Assembly (NCBI RefSeq): GCF_002865645.1
Contig: NW_020194515.1
Location: 124,001 to 188,000 of the forward strand
Reading direction: 5' to 3'
DNA length: 64,000 bases
Source of the DNA: Hyaloscypha bicolor E
Taxonomy: Eukaryota; Ascomycota; Leotiomycetes; Helotiales; Hyaloscyphaceae
The notes beneath the pieces were generated by a model that did not search any database, was not told where the DNA came from, and saw only the letters and a program-made list of their open reading frames with translations. Both the position numbers and the translations under genes were made by a program. Positions 23,900-34,660 of the stretch are shown here, in pieces. How positions within the stretch are numbered: the first letter of the stretch is position 1; each line of letters opens with the position of its first letter.

Positions 23900-24271
23900 T
23901 TAACTCGGCTTCCAGGGGAAGCGGTTTCTCCAACCTGCACGCAGATGAATTGAGCATTGACAAGCAGAATTTGGGTCAATGAACAAGACAATGATTAAGA
24001 TACGAATTTTCGAATAATCACATGTAATTGGTCCATCAAGAAGCTAAGATCGGACTTTATGCGGCAAACCCTTGGAAGTTGAACCTACATATCATAATTT
24101 TATTCAGCTAGCCTTACATGGCTTTCGTGACAGCACTCGCTGCTCAGTATTCGTACATTAACTCCGATTGAATTTCACGACACCAAACGCGAATGGTTCA
24201 CATGTAAAAATTCCGTTCATGGGGCGAGGAATGACTGTGCTTAACGAGGCATTTCATCAGAAATTCATGCT
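23900..24271. other. Intergenic
   Basis: AT-rich, no supported feature. Confidence 0.4.
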
Positions 24272-25348
24272 TCAACCCATCAGCTGTCTGATATCCTCAG
24301 GTGGCCATCTAACCTGTGCAAAGCTCAAGCATCTCTTGATACTTTGCAAGAACTTCCGCGTGACCTCATCTCCCATGACATGGCCTTTGTCACTTTCATG
24401 TAACTTTTCTCGAGCACTACGCTCGTGAATACCAACCATAGTGACTCCAATTGGCCAGGCTGCTTTGCCAATACTAAGACGTAGATATCCATCGTTGGCA
24501 TCCACATATCGTCGTTCTTGAGCCGCTTTGACGATCTCGACAATAGGTTCCAAAACTCCTTCATCCACATCACCTTTCTCAAACTTTCGGAAGAGCTATA
24601 AAATATTAGCATGATATTTTGATCGCGAGAACTTCAAACTTACTGGTGTCATGTTCTCCTTGCTCTGCACCATAGCGTTATATGCCGCTTTGCTTGCAAA
24701 AGTATCCCTTTTCTCCTTCTCCAAAGCAGACTCCCACTCCGTCAAGATCATCGTAAAGTAAGAAGCCAACTGCCTGAACAGAAACTTCTTGCCTTCAGCG
24801 TCATCGGGGACCTTCTCCACCTTCATATCCTTTTCTTCCACCGGCTCCAAAGATGTAGGAATAGGTCCCGTAGTGATCACAATACCAAGCTTCCTAAACC
24901 TCCTCAACCTCTGCTTGTGACTCTCTCCAAACAGTTTCGCCGGGTGTCCCATCGCCCTCAACTTCTCAAACAGCTCTTCATCTTTAATATCATCTGCCTC
25001 GACCTCCTCACTAGTCTCCTTAACCAGCTCCGGCAAACCCAACCTCTTCCTCCTAGCCCTCTCCTCTTCAGCCTCCTGTTCCTCCCTCCGTCTTCTCGAC
25101 TCCTCGGCAAGCTTCCTCCGCTTTTCTTCCCTTGCCAGATTTGCCTCCGCTTCGTCTTCTTCTCGTTTTCGTTTTCGTGCTAATTTTGCTTCCCTTTCGG
25201 CTTCGATTGCTCGTTGCTCTGCTAGGTATTTCTCGCGCCGCTCTGCTTCCACCTCGGAGCGCTTCATATACTTCTTGGAGACTTCTTCAGCCTTGGCTGC
25301 CGGTTTAGTCTTGGAGATCTCTTTCGACATGAGAGAGGCGAAATCCAT
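24272..25348 (-). CDS. prp18: Pre-mRNA-splicing factor Prp18
   Basis: Exons are the complement of 24644-25348 and 24272-24595 (48-bp intron), giving 342 residues, close to animal PRPF18. The N-terminal third is a charged coiled coil (REKYLAEQRAIEAEREAKLA). It is followed by a PRP4-type SFM motif (MGHPAKLFGESHKQRLRRFR). The C-terminal Prp18 core contains FLFRQLASYFTMILTEWE and the conserved loop YLRLSIGKAAWPIGVTMVGI, then IHERSAREKLHESDKGHVM. Prp18 works with Slu7 in the second catalytic step of splicing, aiding 3' splice-site choice. It is transcribed divergently from the SAP18 gene across 406 bp. Confidence 0.93.
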
Positions 25349-25754
25349 GACTGCGGTTGTATCTGTGGACAGTAGAGGCTACGACAGATGGTGCGACCTT
25401 ATGGCGTTTAATGCCAGCTTCGGGAGACTTGGTCTATCGATGTTCGTGGTCGGTGGTGGGGAGTGAAGCCAGCGTTTGGGGAGGAATTCGGGAACTTCTT
25501 GTAGCTCGGATTCGACGGCTCGAAAGGAAAGATCCGCAAAGGCAGCTTTGCTATTTCCTATGCGACAAATGCGTCGGCGTATTTTGGGTAGAGGCGTATT
25601 TTTGTGAATGTTCGCGGGCCACCGGACAGGGAAGACTGCATTTCCCGCCTCGCCATCCCACCTCGAGATTTGGGCCAGAGCTTTACAACTATTCCTCACC
25701 CATCACAATGCTCAGATAAACTCAACAAGACAAGATCGATCAGTAACCACAGTC
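25349..25754. promoter_or_regulatory. Shared upstream region of prp18 (-) and SAP18 (+)
   Basis: The 406 bp between divergent start codons must hold both promoters. No specific box was identified. Confidence 0.5.
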
Positions 25755-26574
25755 ATGGCAGCTCCACCAGGCAAGATCGACCGTCAAACAACGACTCCCT
25801 TCTACCTAAAACTCTTCTATAGAAATGGTGCATTCCACAGGTAAGTCTCAGCCTTGCTCACGCCTTGAGTGTACCACCAATGCTAATGACTCGAACAGAC
25901 TCGACGAATTCAACCCACAATCAGAACTCCCTCCTCACCTGCAAATATACACCTGGCCATCATGCACGCTCCGCGAACTCTCTCACCTTCTTACGTCCAC
26001 CCTTCCCTTGTTACTGCCCGAACCAGCAATCGGCACGCGTCTCTCATTCCGCCTCATCTTCCCCGACACGCGTAACCCTGGCCCCAATTCCTCTGGGCCT
26101 GGTCGCTACATGATGAAGGATCTTGGGAGCGTGGTAATTGGTGGTGGGGGACCGGGAATCCTTCCCAGCGAAGACGAGGCCACGATTGTGCAAGGAGGTC
26201 GGATGGCTGGACCGCTGGGAGGTGAGCCTGAGAAGACGCTGCAGGATGCGAGGTTCGTGATTGGGGATTATGTTTCTTGTGCGATTATGCCGCCGATGGA
26301 GAATGGAGGTGTTGCGCCGCCTCCTTCAGGGCCTGCTCGAGGCGGCTTCGGGGCTGGGCGGGGTGACTTCAGCGGCAGAGGGGGTGGCATGGGACCAAGA
26401 GAGAATGGATATGGCGGCTTTAGAGGAAGAGGTGGTCCGAGAGGGGGTGGGAACTTTGGCCAAGGTTTCGTTCCCACCGGCGAATGGAGAAGGGGCGAGA
26501 GGTTACCTGAGGGTCCGCAAAGAGGTCGGGGATATGGTGGAGGGGGATTTGGCGGAGGCAGAGGTAGATACTAA
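25755..26574 (+). CDS. SAP18-like Sin3-associated polypeptide with RGG tail
   Basis: Exons 25755-25840 and 25899-26574 give 253 residues; the 58-bp intron has a CTAAT branch site. The SAP18 fold is visible: KIDRQTTTPFYLKLFYRNGA, HRLDEF, HLQIYTWPSCTLRELSHLL, then RLSFRLIFPDTRN, KDLGSVVIG and FVIGDYVSCAIM. SAP18 links Sin3-HDAC repression with exon-junction/ASAP complexes in animals; a nuclear role is inferred. The last 80 residues form a Gly/Arg-rich tail (GRGDFSGRGGGMGPRENGYG, GGFRGRGGPRGGGNFGQGF) typical of RNA-binding proteins and absent from the compact animal protein. An insertion between the third strand and KDLGSVV adds Gly/Ser/Pro. Confidence 0.88.
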
Positions 26575-26878
26575 GGAGTTCAAGGGCAATGATACCATTT
26601 TACAAGTAGATTCTTTTACCTGTTGGGAGCCTTTGGATCTAAAGTAAAGGGCTCATATACTGCAGTCCGGGACAACGGCTTCGAAGTGTATCGGGAGTCC
26701 GAAACCAGACCCCACACTTCAATCCCAAAGGTGAAGCACAAGCTTTTCGCTGCGTCGAATCTCGACCATTCACCAGTCTTGTCTTGCTTCAAAGCAGATT
26801 GTTGCTTAATTTTTTCCGATTGCAATTCTTCCAGACCTCTCATATGTACAACCCGATTCCCTCACAAGCATCCAGCAC
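26575..26878. other. Convergent 3' ends of SAP18 and complex I subunit genes
   Basis: 304 bp with no gene; presumed overlapping or adjoining 3' UTRs. Confidence 0.5.
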
Positions 26879-27266
26879 CTAAAATTCGACAATCGTGTCT
26901 CCTCTCCGCTTGCCTCTCATATCCCACTTGCCCTATACGAATGTTAGTAAATCCCCCAATATCAATTGCAACATTCTCACATCTGTGGTGTACGCCAAGT
27001 ACCCAATCAGCGCCGGGAACGCAACAACATATGCAAAGGTGATTCTCGCAGTCCGGCCTGTCCATCTGAAGTACTTGTGCCGATTGAGGAACATATCTGC
27101 GCTCCGTTAGACTCCATGCTCCCAGTACAGTCGAGGGAAGGGTCGCTCGTACTATTGTATTTGACCAACGCCGGGTCGAGCGCGAGGGCTACCACTTCTC
27201 GTCAGTATGCGTTCTTGTTAATTAGGGGAAGCAATTGAGCTTACGGTGGTTGTGATGGCCTGCCAT
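26879..27266 (-). CDS. Mitochondrial complex I subunit B15 / NDUFB4-like, four tiny exons
   Basis: Exons are the complement of 27245-27266 (22 nt), 27153-27188 (36 nt), 26981-27096 and 26879-26932, giving 75 residues. The assembled protein begins MAGHHNHPLALDPALVKYNN. It continues with LNRHKYFRWTGRTARITFAY, a single membrane span VVAFPALIGYLAYTTDG, and ends MRGKRRGDTIVEF. That is the layout of the fungal accessory NADH:ubiquinone oxidoreductase B15 (NDUFB4) subunit of the inner membrane. All three introns have clear GT..AG ends and consistent phases (1, 1, 0). No single open frame reveals it, so it is easily missed. The paired promoter with the GST gene spans 341 bp. Confidence 0.85.
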
Positions 27267-27607
27267 GATGAATTGTGCTGGCGCTCGCCGTGGATGTTCT
27301 GTTCGTCGTTGTCGTTGCCAGCTCTGGTGAGGATTGAGGTTCACGATCCCGTGATCTCGCTGCCGAGAGACGGTCGATGTTTGGCTGTGCCGAATTGCAA
27401 GGGTCTGGAGCTAAGTGGAGTTAATGATCGGCTCTTCTGATGCGCCGAGGCTGCTTGCTGGTCGTACTTTGTACTTCCGTACCACGAGCATCTGAATCTT
27501 AAAATGCTTCACGTCCACCCTTTCTTCGTTGTATTTTCTTTTCCCTCTTCAGACCTCCTAGCAATTATCCAATTCTCCTTCAATCATTTTTTGAATTCCA
27601 CTTCACA
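27267..27607. promoter_or_regulatory. Shared upstream region, complex I subunit (-) and GST (+)
   Basis: 341 bp between divergent start codons; no specific motif identified. Confidence 0.5.
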
Positions 27608-28574
27608 ATGGCTTCACCACAAGCAGCTGATCAACCACTTATTAAGCTTTATTGGTGAAAATACATCCTATGTCTCAGGTGAGAACTGCAATTGACAACC
27701 ACAGGCTGGAACAATCACGGTCTCAACGCGTCCTCTGGCTCCTCGAAGAATTGAAAGTCCCCTACGAACTGGAGATCTTCCACCGCGACAAGAAAACCCA
27801 CTTTGCACCCCCAGAACTCAAGAAAGTCCATGCTCTCGGCAAATCACCTGTAATTTCTGTCACAGTTCCTGGCTCTTCCGAACCAGTTGTCATTGCAGAG
27901 AGTGCATTCATCATTGAATATCTTTTGGACCACTTCTCGAATGGGAGTACTCTGTTACCAAAGCGTTGGAAAGAAGGGAAAGAGAATAAAGTGGGAGGCG
28001 AGACGGAGGAGTGGTTGAGGTTTAGATATTTCATGCATTATGCTGAGGGAAGGTGAGTCGGGATTTTTTTCTGCCCTAAATTGTATTATGCGTTAACTAC
28101 TTTTGATGTATCCTGGAGGCTATCTTGTTCGCAGGACCGTACTATTGCAAATCCTTTCTTTGAGAGCAATACTGACCCAACAAATTGAATAGTTTGATGG
28201 CATATATGATGATAGCCCTCGTCGCGCTTTCAATCAAAGGAGCCCCAGTACCTTTCTTCATCCGCCCAATCACGAACGGTGTTTCAGGCAAGATCCATTC
28301 CGGTTTCCTCGATCCAAACTTCGCTACACAGTTCACTTTCCTAGAGGGACAACTTAAAACCTCTGGAGGAAGTTATCTTTGTGGGCCGAACCTTACGGGT
28401 GCGGATATCTTGTTGAGTTTTCCGTTGATTGCTGGCGGTTCCAGAGCGGGTTTGACAAAAGAGAAATACCCCACGCTTCATGCCTATGTTGAGAGGTTGG
28501 AGAATGAGCCTGGTTATAAAAAGGCTGCGGACAAGATTATTGAGATTGAAGGGAAGTTTGAGGCGACTCTTTAA
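27608..28574 (+). CDS. Glutathione S-transferase, Gtt1-like
   Basis: Exons 27608-27654, 27705-28052 and 28193-28574 give 258 residues. The N-terminal thioredoxin fold carries PLIKLYWLEQSRSQRVLWLL, with the Ser-Gln-Arg around the catalytic region. It continues with HALGKSPVISV (cis-Pro loop) and IAESAFIIEYLLDHF (the Glu-Ser glutathione-binding pair). The C-terminal helical domain includes WLRFRYFMHYAEGSLMAYMM and LCGPNLTGADILLSFPL, the N-capping/hydrophobic-staple region. This matches the Gtt1 branch of fungal GSTs, in yeast an ER-associated enzyme that conjugates glutathione to electrophiles. Introns are 50 and 140 bp. Confidence 0.9.
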
Positions 28575-29812
28575 GTCCTCCGTGAGAGTAACCGGGGTTG
28601 GGAGAGATGGTACGACCCCACTCCTCATTTTAGGTGACGTCGGCGGGGGGGGGTATATACAGAGCAAGTTTCTCATTCAAGTTTGATTGCGACGTTTAGA
28701 GTAATAATTCTGGGCGTTGAGCTATCATTTCTTCACCTAGTCTACGTTCAACCATTCACTCCGGAGTATATCTCGATCTCAAGCGTTTGTCGCATATTGC
28801 TCTAATGTTCCAAAAGTTCTGGGACAATGAGATTGTCGTGGAAGAGAGTGAATCTTCATGGTCAAATATTTGTTTCAGATCTCGCGATTCGGTAAAGAAC
28901 TGTTATGCCCATTTGACCTTTCATCCGAGGTTCGAATGTAAAAGTAATAGCAGATCGGTATGTGTTATTCACTCCTCCATTCCCTTCAATACTCCACTCC
29001 CATCTGAACCCCTAATTTAATCTTACTCCCTTTCATCTCACTCCCTCGCTTGCATAGAGCCATGATTACGTATATTCCAGTTTTCATCCGAACTTAAAAT
29101 GAAAAGTGAAAAGCACCCGGATGAATTTTGGTATAGATCTCATGTTCCGAGAATTCAGACGACAATTGACTTTTATTTGAAGATATGGGAGGAGAGCGAA
29201 TAATTGACGAGGTGTTTTGAGTTGTCTGGAGCGGTCCCCGTTTCTGCCCTTGCTCAACGATTTTGGGAAGAATTGTCTCTCCGGTCGACATTGTATCAAG
29301 ATATCCAATGCCAACTAGGTCTCTGGAGCCGGCTGATGCAGTGGGTTAAGGACTAGATGTGCAAAATCCGTGAGTGAAAACACCAGGAAGATTGATTCTC
29401 TGGTCGTATCAACGACCCAAAGGTCTGACGGTGTGATGTGGCGTCGTTCGATGGAACCTTCCAAGATAATATTGATCCTTAGATGTCGCCACGCATGTTG
29501 AAAGTCGACCAGGTGGGAAGGGTTCACTGTTAGCCCTTCTCGGCCAACGCCTACTATCGTCATCAAGTATCCCCTGATGCTGCAGCAGCCAAGACCTTTC
29601 CAAGTTGTAAGCGATTCTGGTCGGTCGACTGATAGAGGTTTCCTGGGGTCGGGACCCAATGTTCCAACAAATTCTAGTACATTTAACTCTCGTTCACTCA
29701 CGCCATTCACAGAAACTCGATCATTTCTTCTAGATCTCATATCTCATTGATTCATTAACCGCGAGGTATCTAATTTTTAAAGATATGCTTCATACAATAC
29801 ATACAAAATCAT
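28575..29812. other. Intergenic between GST and lipase-like gene
   Basis: No supported gene. A 141-codon frame on the minus strand (29315-29740) starts with ATG but shows no recognisable domain. A G-run lies near 28,645. Confidence 0.45.
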
Positions 29813-32575
29813 CTACACATCGCTCGCATGCAAAACTCCCTTCCCAATGCCTTTCACCCTTCCCTTAATCACCGCTTCTAACGCCCGTCCAACCGCATTT
29901 AGATCCCCCAATAATGTTACATGTCCCCGATCGCTCGAGATCCGCCCTCCATTGACAGCTTTATACCCATCAGGCAACATCGCCTCTCTCGCCAGACACA
30001 CTCCATCGCCGCTTGCAAAAGCAAGGTTGTCGTACACATCCGAGCAGGGGATCCCTTCTCGACCATCAACTTTCGCTCCATACACCGTTGGAATGGATTT
30101 CCCGTAGATTACAGCGACAGGTGGATATTGATTTGATTCTGAAAGCTCGGGCTTGAAATGCAGTTCTTGTTTAAACTTCTTTGCCTCTGCCAGAGTGCGG
30201 CGGAGATAGGCAATTGCCTTCTCTCGAGGAAGTGTAACGGCAGTTGAGACGGATTGGTTCGTGCTATGCCCTTTGCCAACGGGATTTGTGTTGCTTCCCA
30301 TTTGGGGTGCCAATGTTCTATCCGTACCACCATCCGACCCTCGAACAATATCAGCCGCTCGAGTCGTCATTGTAAGTGGTGATTGTGAATGATTCTTGTT
30401 CTCATCATCATAAGTGTTTGCTGATGCTTGAGGAGGAGATGTGCCCGATATTGACTTCTTCCCGGCCAGTGGAAGATTCAGTAAGCTCGAAGACTTATTG
30501 AGTAGCCCTCCAAGACCACCAGATTGAGGGTTGCGAGGTGGCAGTGGCGGATCTGTGCAAGGCGACCATCGATACTTGATCCAATCGTCAATGCTAAAGA
30601 AATCTACTGGGTACTTCTGTCTGGTGTTGATATCAAAGAAGCAACCCCCATCTTCTGGGAGCAAGACGAAACTGGTCCGAAGAGTGAAATTGACTTGCGC
30701 AGTCAACACACGAGAACTGAGCAGAACAGCATCTCCATTTCTCAGTGGGCCCAAAATGTTCACACAGGATTTAGGCACGCCTGCATACACAACACCAGAA
30801 AATAGCTCAGGCCGCTTGTTCACAACATGCCGAGTGATTAGGCCGCCTAAGCTGTGAGCAATTACCAGAGCACCGGATCCGAATCCACCCTTGGTCGAGT
30901 TGGATGGAAGTTTATCCAAAAATTCGGTGAGCTGCCGGCTAAGAAGGTGTGGACTCAGTCTCCAATCGTATCCGTAATCATAAACACGCAGTTTTCCACT
31001 CCTAGCATTCTCGCATTCGGATAGTCGTTTGAACAATCTTCTACTGATATCGACAGGCCCGATATTTTGCAACATTCCAGAAGGATAGATCGTTTCCGGC
31101 ATTCGTTCCTCGTCCTCGGGATTAAGCCCAACTTCTAAATCCACCTTGCGAATATTGAGGCCCACCTTCACTGGCACCCAAACTTGTCGATTAGTCTTCG
31201 TAGAGCGGAGAATTGACCCTCGATAACCGCCCATGATCACCACGTCCCCAGTCAACGATTCCAGAGCTCGATCAAAGGCAGTTGATGCTGATCCTTCCAT
31301 CATTGGAAGAGCACTGCCGATCGCCGCTTCTGGTTTTGATATAGCAGCCCCAATCATTCCAAGGTCTATGGCGGGTTTCGTAACAGTATCTGGAGTCCTC
31401 TTATGAATGGCTGTCGGTAGAATTTCTGAGGTCACATCAGTATCTGTCCTCCATGGTACATTGGCGGTAGTCAAAAAGCTCATGCTGAAGCTAAAACTGG
31501 GCACGCGGGGCATACTTGGCATGCTGGGCATTGTTGGCATTCTAAAGCTAGACCTGTCCTGTAAAGAATCTCGGATTGCCTTTACGCGTGAGTTCACCTG
31601 TTCGGTGTGTTTCTCGAACCGGGTATCATCACCAAGAGATGAAGCCCTTGACAGTGAATGGTAAAGTAAAGAATTATCGGATGTCGATCTGCGAATAGCC
31701 TTTGGCCTCGGCGGTCCTCCTGACGTTCCTTGACGTGCTAGTACCTGAGGGTGCGTTGTTATTATCGATTCAAAGGCTCGTGCATTGGGAAGAGAACCCG
31801 TATTGGGAAACCGAGATGTTGTAGGATTCGGCGAGCGGGGAGCAGAGGAAGGCCCAGAAAAATCCTTAGAAAAGCTTGATGATCCTCTATGCCTGGATTT
31901 TTGGCTTCCACTTGAGGACCCAAATAGATTTCCAACCTGAGCCATTGATGGCAACCCTTTTGGCAAGAGTTTTTTCAGGGCCTCAGCACCGCCAGAGAGA
32001 GACCTCGTTCTGGAAGTATCAAAAACTCCATGCAGTGGCGATTGCTGAAGGACATCTCCTCGCTGTAGAACCATAGTTTTGGCTCCGGCATGCCAAGGTG
32101 TGGGCATTCCGGGAGATTCCAATTTTGGTGAAGGGAGCTCTTCTAAAGACAACCCTCCACTTTGATTCGATGCATGAGCCTCGTTCGTTGCCCTAGCAGG
32201 CGCTGGGAGATCCACGGGTAGTTCTAGTCCCAGATCACCCTCCGAATGGCTCTCAGCCTCCACTGGAGGGGACTCCAATTCGCTGTCAAACAAGCCGCCG
32301 CCTTCTAACTCCTCCATCACTGCGGCTTTCTCCAACGCTGGCGTTTGCGGTGATTTGAGCCGGCTGGCAACAAGACTGAGAGAGGGCTCTATGAGCGAGT
32401 GTGCATCTTCGTTAGTGATGTTGGAAATAGTAATAGGCTCCATGTCGTCCATGTCGTCCGACAACTCCTGTAAATTTGCTGGCAGCGAACCTGGCACTTG
32501 GACAGAGGCGAAATCCACACGACTTTGGTCAATTGACCGTGTACCGACGGCACGATCACTGGTAATGTCTACCAT
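29813..32575 (-). CDS. LCAT-like alpha/beta hydrolase (putative phospholipid/sterol acyltransferase or lipase)
   Basis: A single exon of 920 residues. The first 400 residues are Ser/Pro-rich and low complexity, followed by the hydrolase domain (PVDISRRLFKRLSECENA, YDYGYDWRLSPHLLSRQL). The nucleophile elbow is LVIAHSLGGLITRHV with Ser575. The acid is probably D857 in FASGDGVCLA and the base H885 in RGHVTLLGD, matching the Ser-Asp-His order of the LCAT family. The substrate is unknown; family members move or remove acyl chains on phospholipids and sterols. A disordered insertion (residues about 690-790) separates the elbow from the acid. A short repeat of MPTMPSMPSMPRVPS lies near residue 350. 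No signal peptide is seen, so cytosolic or peripheral location is likely. Confidence 0.82.
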   Translation of the reverse strand: MVDITSDRAVGTRSIDQSRVDFASVQVPGSLPANLQELSDDMDDMEPITISNITNEDAHSLIEPSLSLVASRLKSPQTPALEKAAVMEELEGGGLFDSELESPPVEAESHSEGDLGLELPVDLPAPARATNEAHASNQSGGLSLEELPSPKLESPGMPTPWHAGAKTMVLQRGDVLQQSPLHGVFDTSRTRSLSGGAEALKKLLPKGLPSMAQVGNLFGSSSGSQKSRHRGSSSFSKDFSGPSSAPRSPNPTTSRFPNTGSLPNARAFESIITTHPQVLARQGTSGGPPRPKAIRRSTSDNSLLYHSLSRASSLGDDTRFEKHTEQVNSRVKAIRDSLQDRSSFRMPTMPSMPSMPRVPSFSFSMSFLTTANVPWRTDTDVTSEILPTAIHKRTPDTVTKPAIDLGMIGAAISKPEAAIGSALPMMEGSASTAFDRALESLTGDVVIMGGYRGSILRSTKTNRQVWVPVKVGLNIRKVDLEVGLNPEDEERMPETIYPSGMLQNIGPVDISRRLFKRLSECENARSGKLRVYDYGYDWRLSPHLLSRQLTEFLDKLPSNSTKGGFGSGALVIAHSLGGLITRHVVNKRPELFSGVVYAGVPKSCVNILGPLRNGDAVLLSSRVLTAQVNFTLRTSFVLLPEDGGCFFDINTRQKYPVDFFSIDDWIKYRWSPCTDPPLPPRNPQSGGLGGLLNKSSSLLNLPLAGKKSISGTSPPQASANTYDDENKNHSQSPLTMTTRAADIVRGSDGGTDRTLAPQMGSNTNPVGKGHSTNQSVSTAVTLPREKAIAYLRRTLAEAKKFKQELHFKPELSESNQYPPVAVIYGKSIPTVYGAKVDGREGIPCSDVYDNLAFASGDGVCLAREAMLPDGYKAVNGGRISSDRGHVTLLGDLNAVGRALEAVIKGRVKGIGKGVLHASDV

Positions 32576-34060
32576 TATATCGTCGAGCCCCGGCGTCGGT
32601 CAAGAGAGTTGTTGGAGGTTACGTATTCATGTACGAGAAGGAATGAAGGCTGTGCTGAGCTGACCGGACCTTCCGGATTTCTGTGGCGAGCATTAGCTTC
32701 GGAGGTGTCCCATTATTGAACAACTTACCTTCCGCCTCCCACCGCAAACAGCTGTTCGATAGATCATATCGTGAGTTTGTGAAGCGCAACTGAAATGAGT
32801 GGTGCTCCATAGTGTTGCTTGCGCATGCAATTGGAAGCGAGAGGTTTGACGTACCCGTACGTCATTCTGCGATCCAAGTTGCCGGATGTTCATCCAAAAC
32901 GTGTCTGAATGCCAGGGACTGCTGTGCCTCTCGCTGTTTAAAGCATTTTCCTTTACAGTCCAACGACAATGATGTTAAGGTTTTGAGTAGTTTCGCACGT
33001 AAGATTTACATTTTCTACCTCATCAACGTCGAGGCCTACACAAGGCTGAGCGTGTGACAATGATCTGCGGCTTGGCTCATAGTCTTGCATCAAAATGTGG
33101 AGATCCAATCAACGAGAAGCTTTGTTGAACTTGTTTCATATTCTTCCTAATAGATGCACAGAACTGTCTTCATATTTACCTCGATTAATGTTTAACAAAC
33201 TGGCTCCATCAGGAGTAAATTCTGCTCGAGTGTGAATTTGCTCGAAGACCGGTAGATATTCTATGCAAATGCGGCCATGGGTTTGTCAAGCAGAGCTCAC
33301 ATAGTTCTTACCTTGTATTAGGAGGACGAATGAAAATACCGTCGCAAGTGACGACTTCGAGGAATGGGACCTTTCACGGCGAGCAGCTCTTTCGCACCTT
33401 GGATGTTGGGGAGCTGCTGTGGAAACCTGACCTCCCCTCGTCAAGAATCACGACTCACGCGCATCTTTTCCCCGTGAAGCACAATTCTTGCATTTGAACG
33501 GGATCTGCACCTCCTCCCTGGCAACTAGTTGAACAGGTATGAGCACAGCCACATGTTCCCGTTTTAGGCCGTTTCAGTGCCCGGACGGTTGCCGGGTCCC
33601 CTGGAGATCAACGAGTTGTGCAATTTCCCCAGGTGCTGCTTTGTGACCCAAGCGGAAATTAGGTGATGGTTCGTTTTCCTGGTCAGAGGTCCCCCTTCAT
33701 TGGTGTTTCCGTGGACAATTCCAAACGTCGAGGAGCGAAATCACAGATTTCAAGAGTCCATAGAGATGGGCCAAACAAGAATTGAATATTTTCAGAAATT
33801 GAATTTCGGAGGACCGTTTAACGCTAAGCTACCCAAAGGCGGAGGATCGACCCCTTATGCAACAAGTCTTGCTCGATAATGATACTTGACTCCAGCCCCT
33901 AAGTGTGCCAAAGCCAGCCCAGCCGTGCTCCATGATTAAGAAATTACATAATGCGAATCTAGACGCACAAATCATGCTCCAAATATTTTGATCGAACCAC
34001 TGTCATAAAGCCATAGCCTGAATCGAAGGCCGATTGAATCAGGCTTCAAATGCAAATGAC
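32576..34060. other. Intergenic, 1.5 kb
   Basis: No supported gene, RNA or repeat. It contains the promoter of the hydrolase gene and the 3' UTR of the wall-protein gene. Confidence 0.5.
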
Positions 34061-34660
34061 TTATGCGAAGAGGAAAGCGGCAACACCAGCAGCGGCTGCG
34101 AGAACAACTGAACGCTCGACGCTGGATGCAGCACCGGTGGCGTATTGTGATGGGGTTGAGGTGGCATATGGGGTGCTGCGGCGTTGTTAGTGACTCGTCT
34201 TCTGGCAGGTGGAATTCAACTTACGTGGCGTTTTGAGCATATGAAATGTATCCAGTGGAGGATGCAACTGGAGTTGGGGTGACGGTGTACACCTTGGTGA
34301 TCACAGTTGGGATGCAAGTGGTGATGTAGCTGGTTGCCAGGGAGACGGGGGAGGAAACTGGGTACACTGGGTATGTTGGTGCAGCAGCATAGGTGGAGGT
34401 GGTGACGGGAGCAGAGGTGTTGGCATAGACTGGGTAAGAGGTGGCGTTTGAAAGGGTGCTGGTGTAGGTCTTGGCCGGGCAGTTGGTTACCTCAGGTCCG
34501 CAGGAAGTGATGGTGTCAACGACGGTTGTGCTCTGATACTGGTTAGTCTGGGAGTTGCCGAAGCAGGTCGGGCTGAGCTTACAGTCGTGCTGTAGTAAAC
34601 AGCTTCACCTGCGGAGACAGCGGTGGCCATGACGGCAGCGGCGATAACGGAGAAACGCAT
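34061..34660 (-). CDS. Secreted Ser/Thr-rich protein, probable GPI-anchored wall protein
   Basis: Exons are the complement of 34583-34660, 34225-34532 and 34061-34175, giving 166 residues. The start MRFSVIAAAVMATAVSAGEA is a clear signal peptide with cleavage after about residue 17. The body is rich in Ser, Thr, Tyr and Pro (TYAAAPTYPVYPVSSPVSLA) with a cysteine near each end (ITSCGPEVTNCPAKTY, YITTCIPTVITKVYTVTP). The TKVYTVTP-type beta segment recurs in fungal wall proteins. The C-terminus has a small-residue omega-like site (ATGAASS) and a hydrophobic tail ending VVLAAAAGVAAFLFA, fitting a GPI addition signal. Exact function unknown. Introns are 50 and 49 bp. Confidence 0.82.

Noticed and set aside
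29315..29740. 141-codon minus-strand ATG frame
   Set aside because: No recognisable motif and no splice partner; cannot be distinguished from chance.
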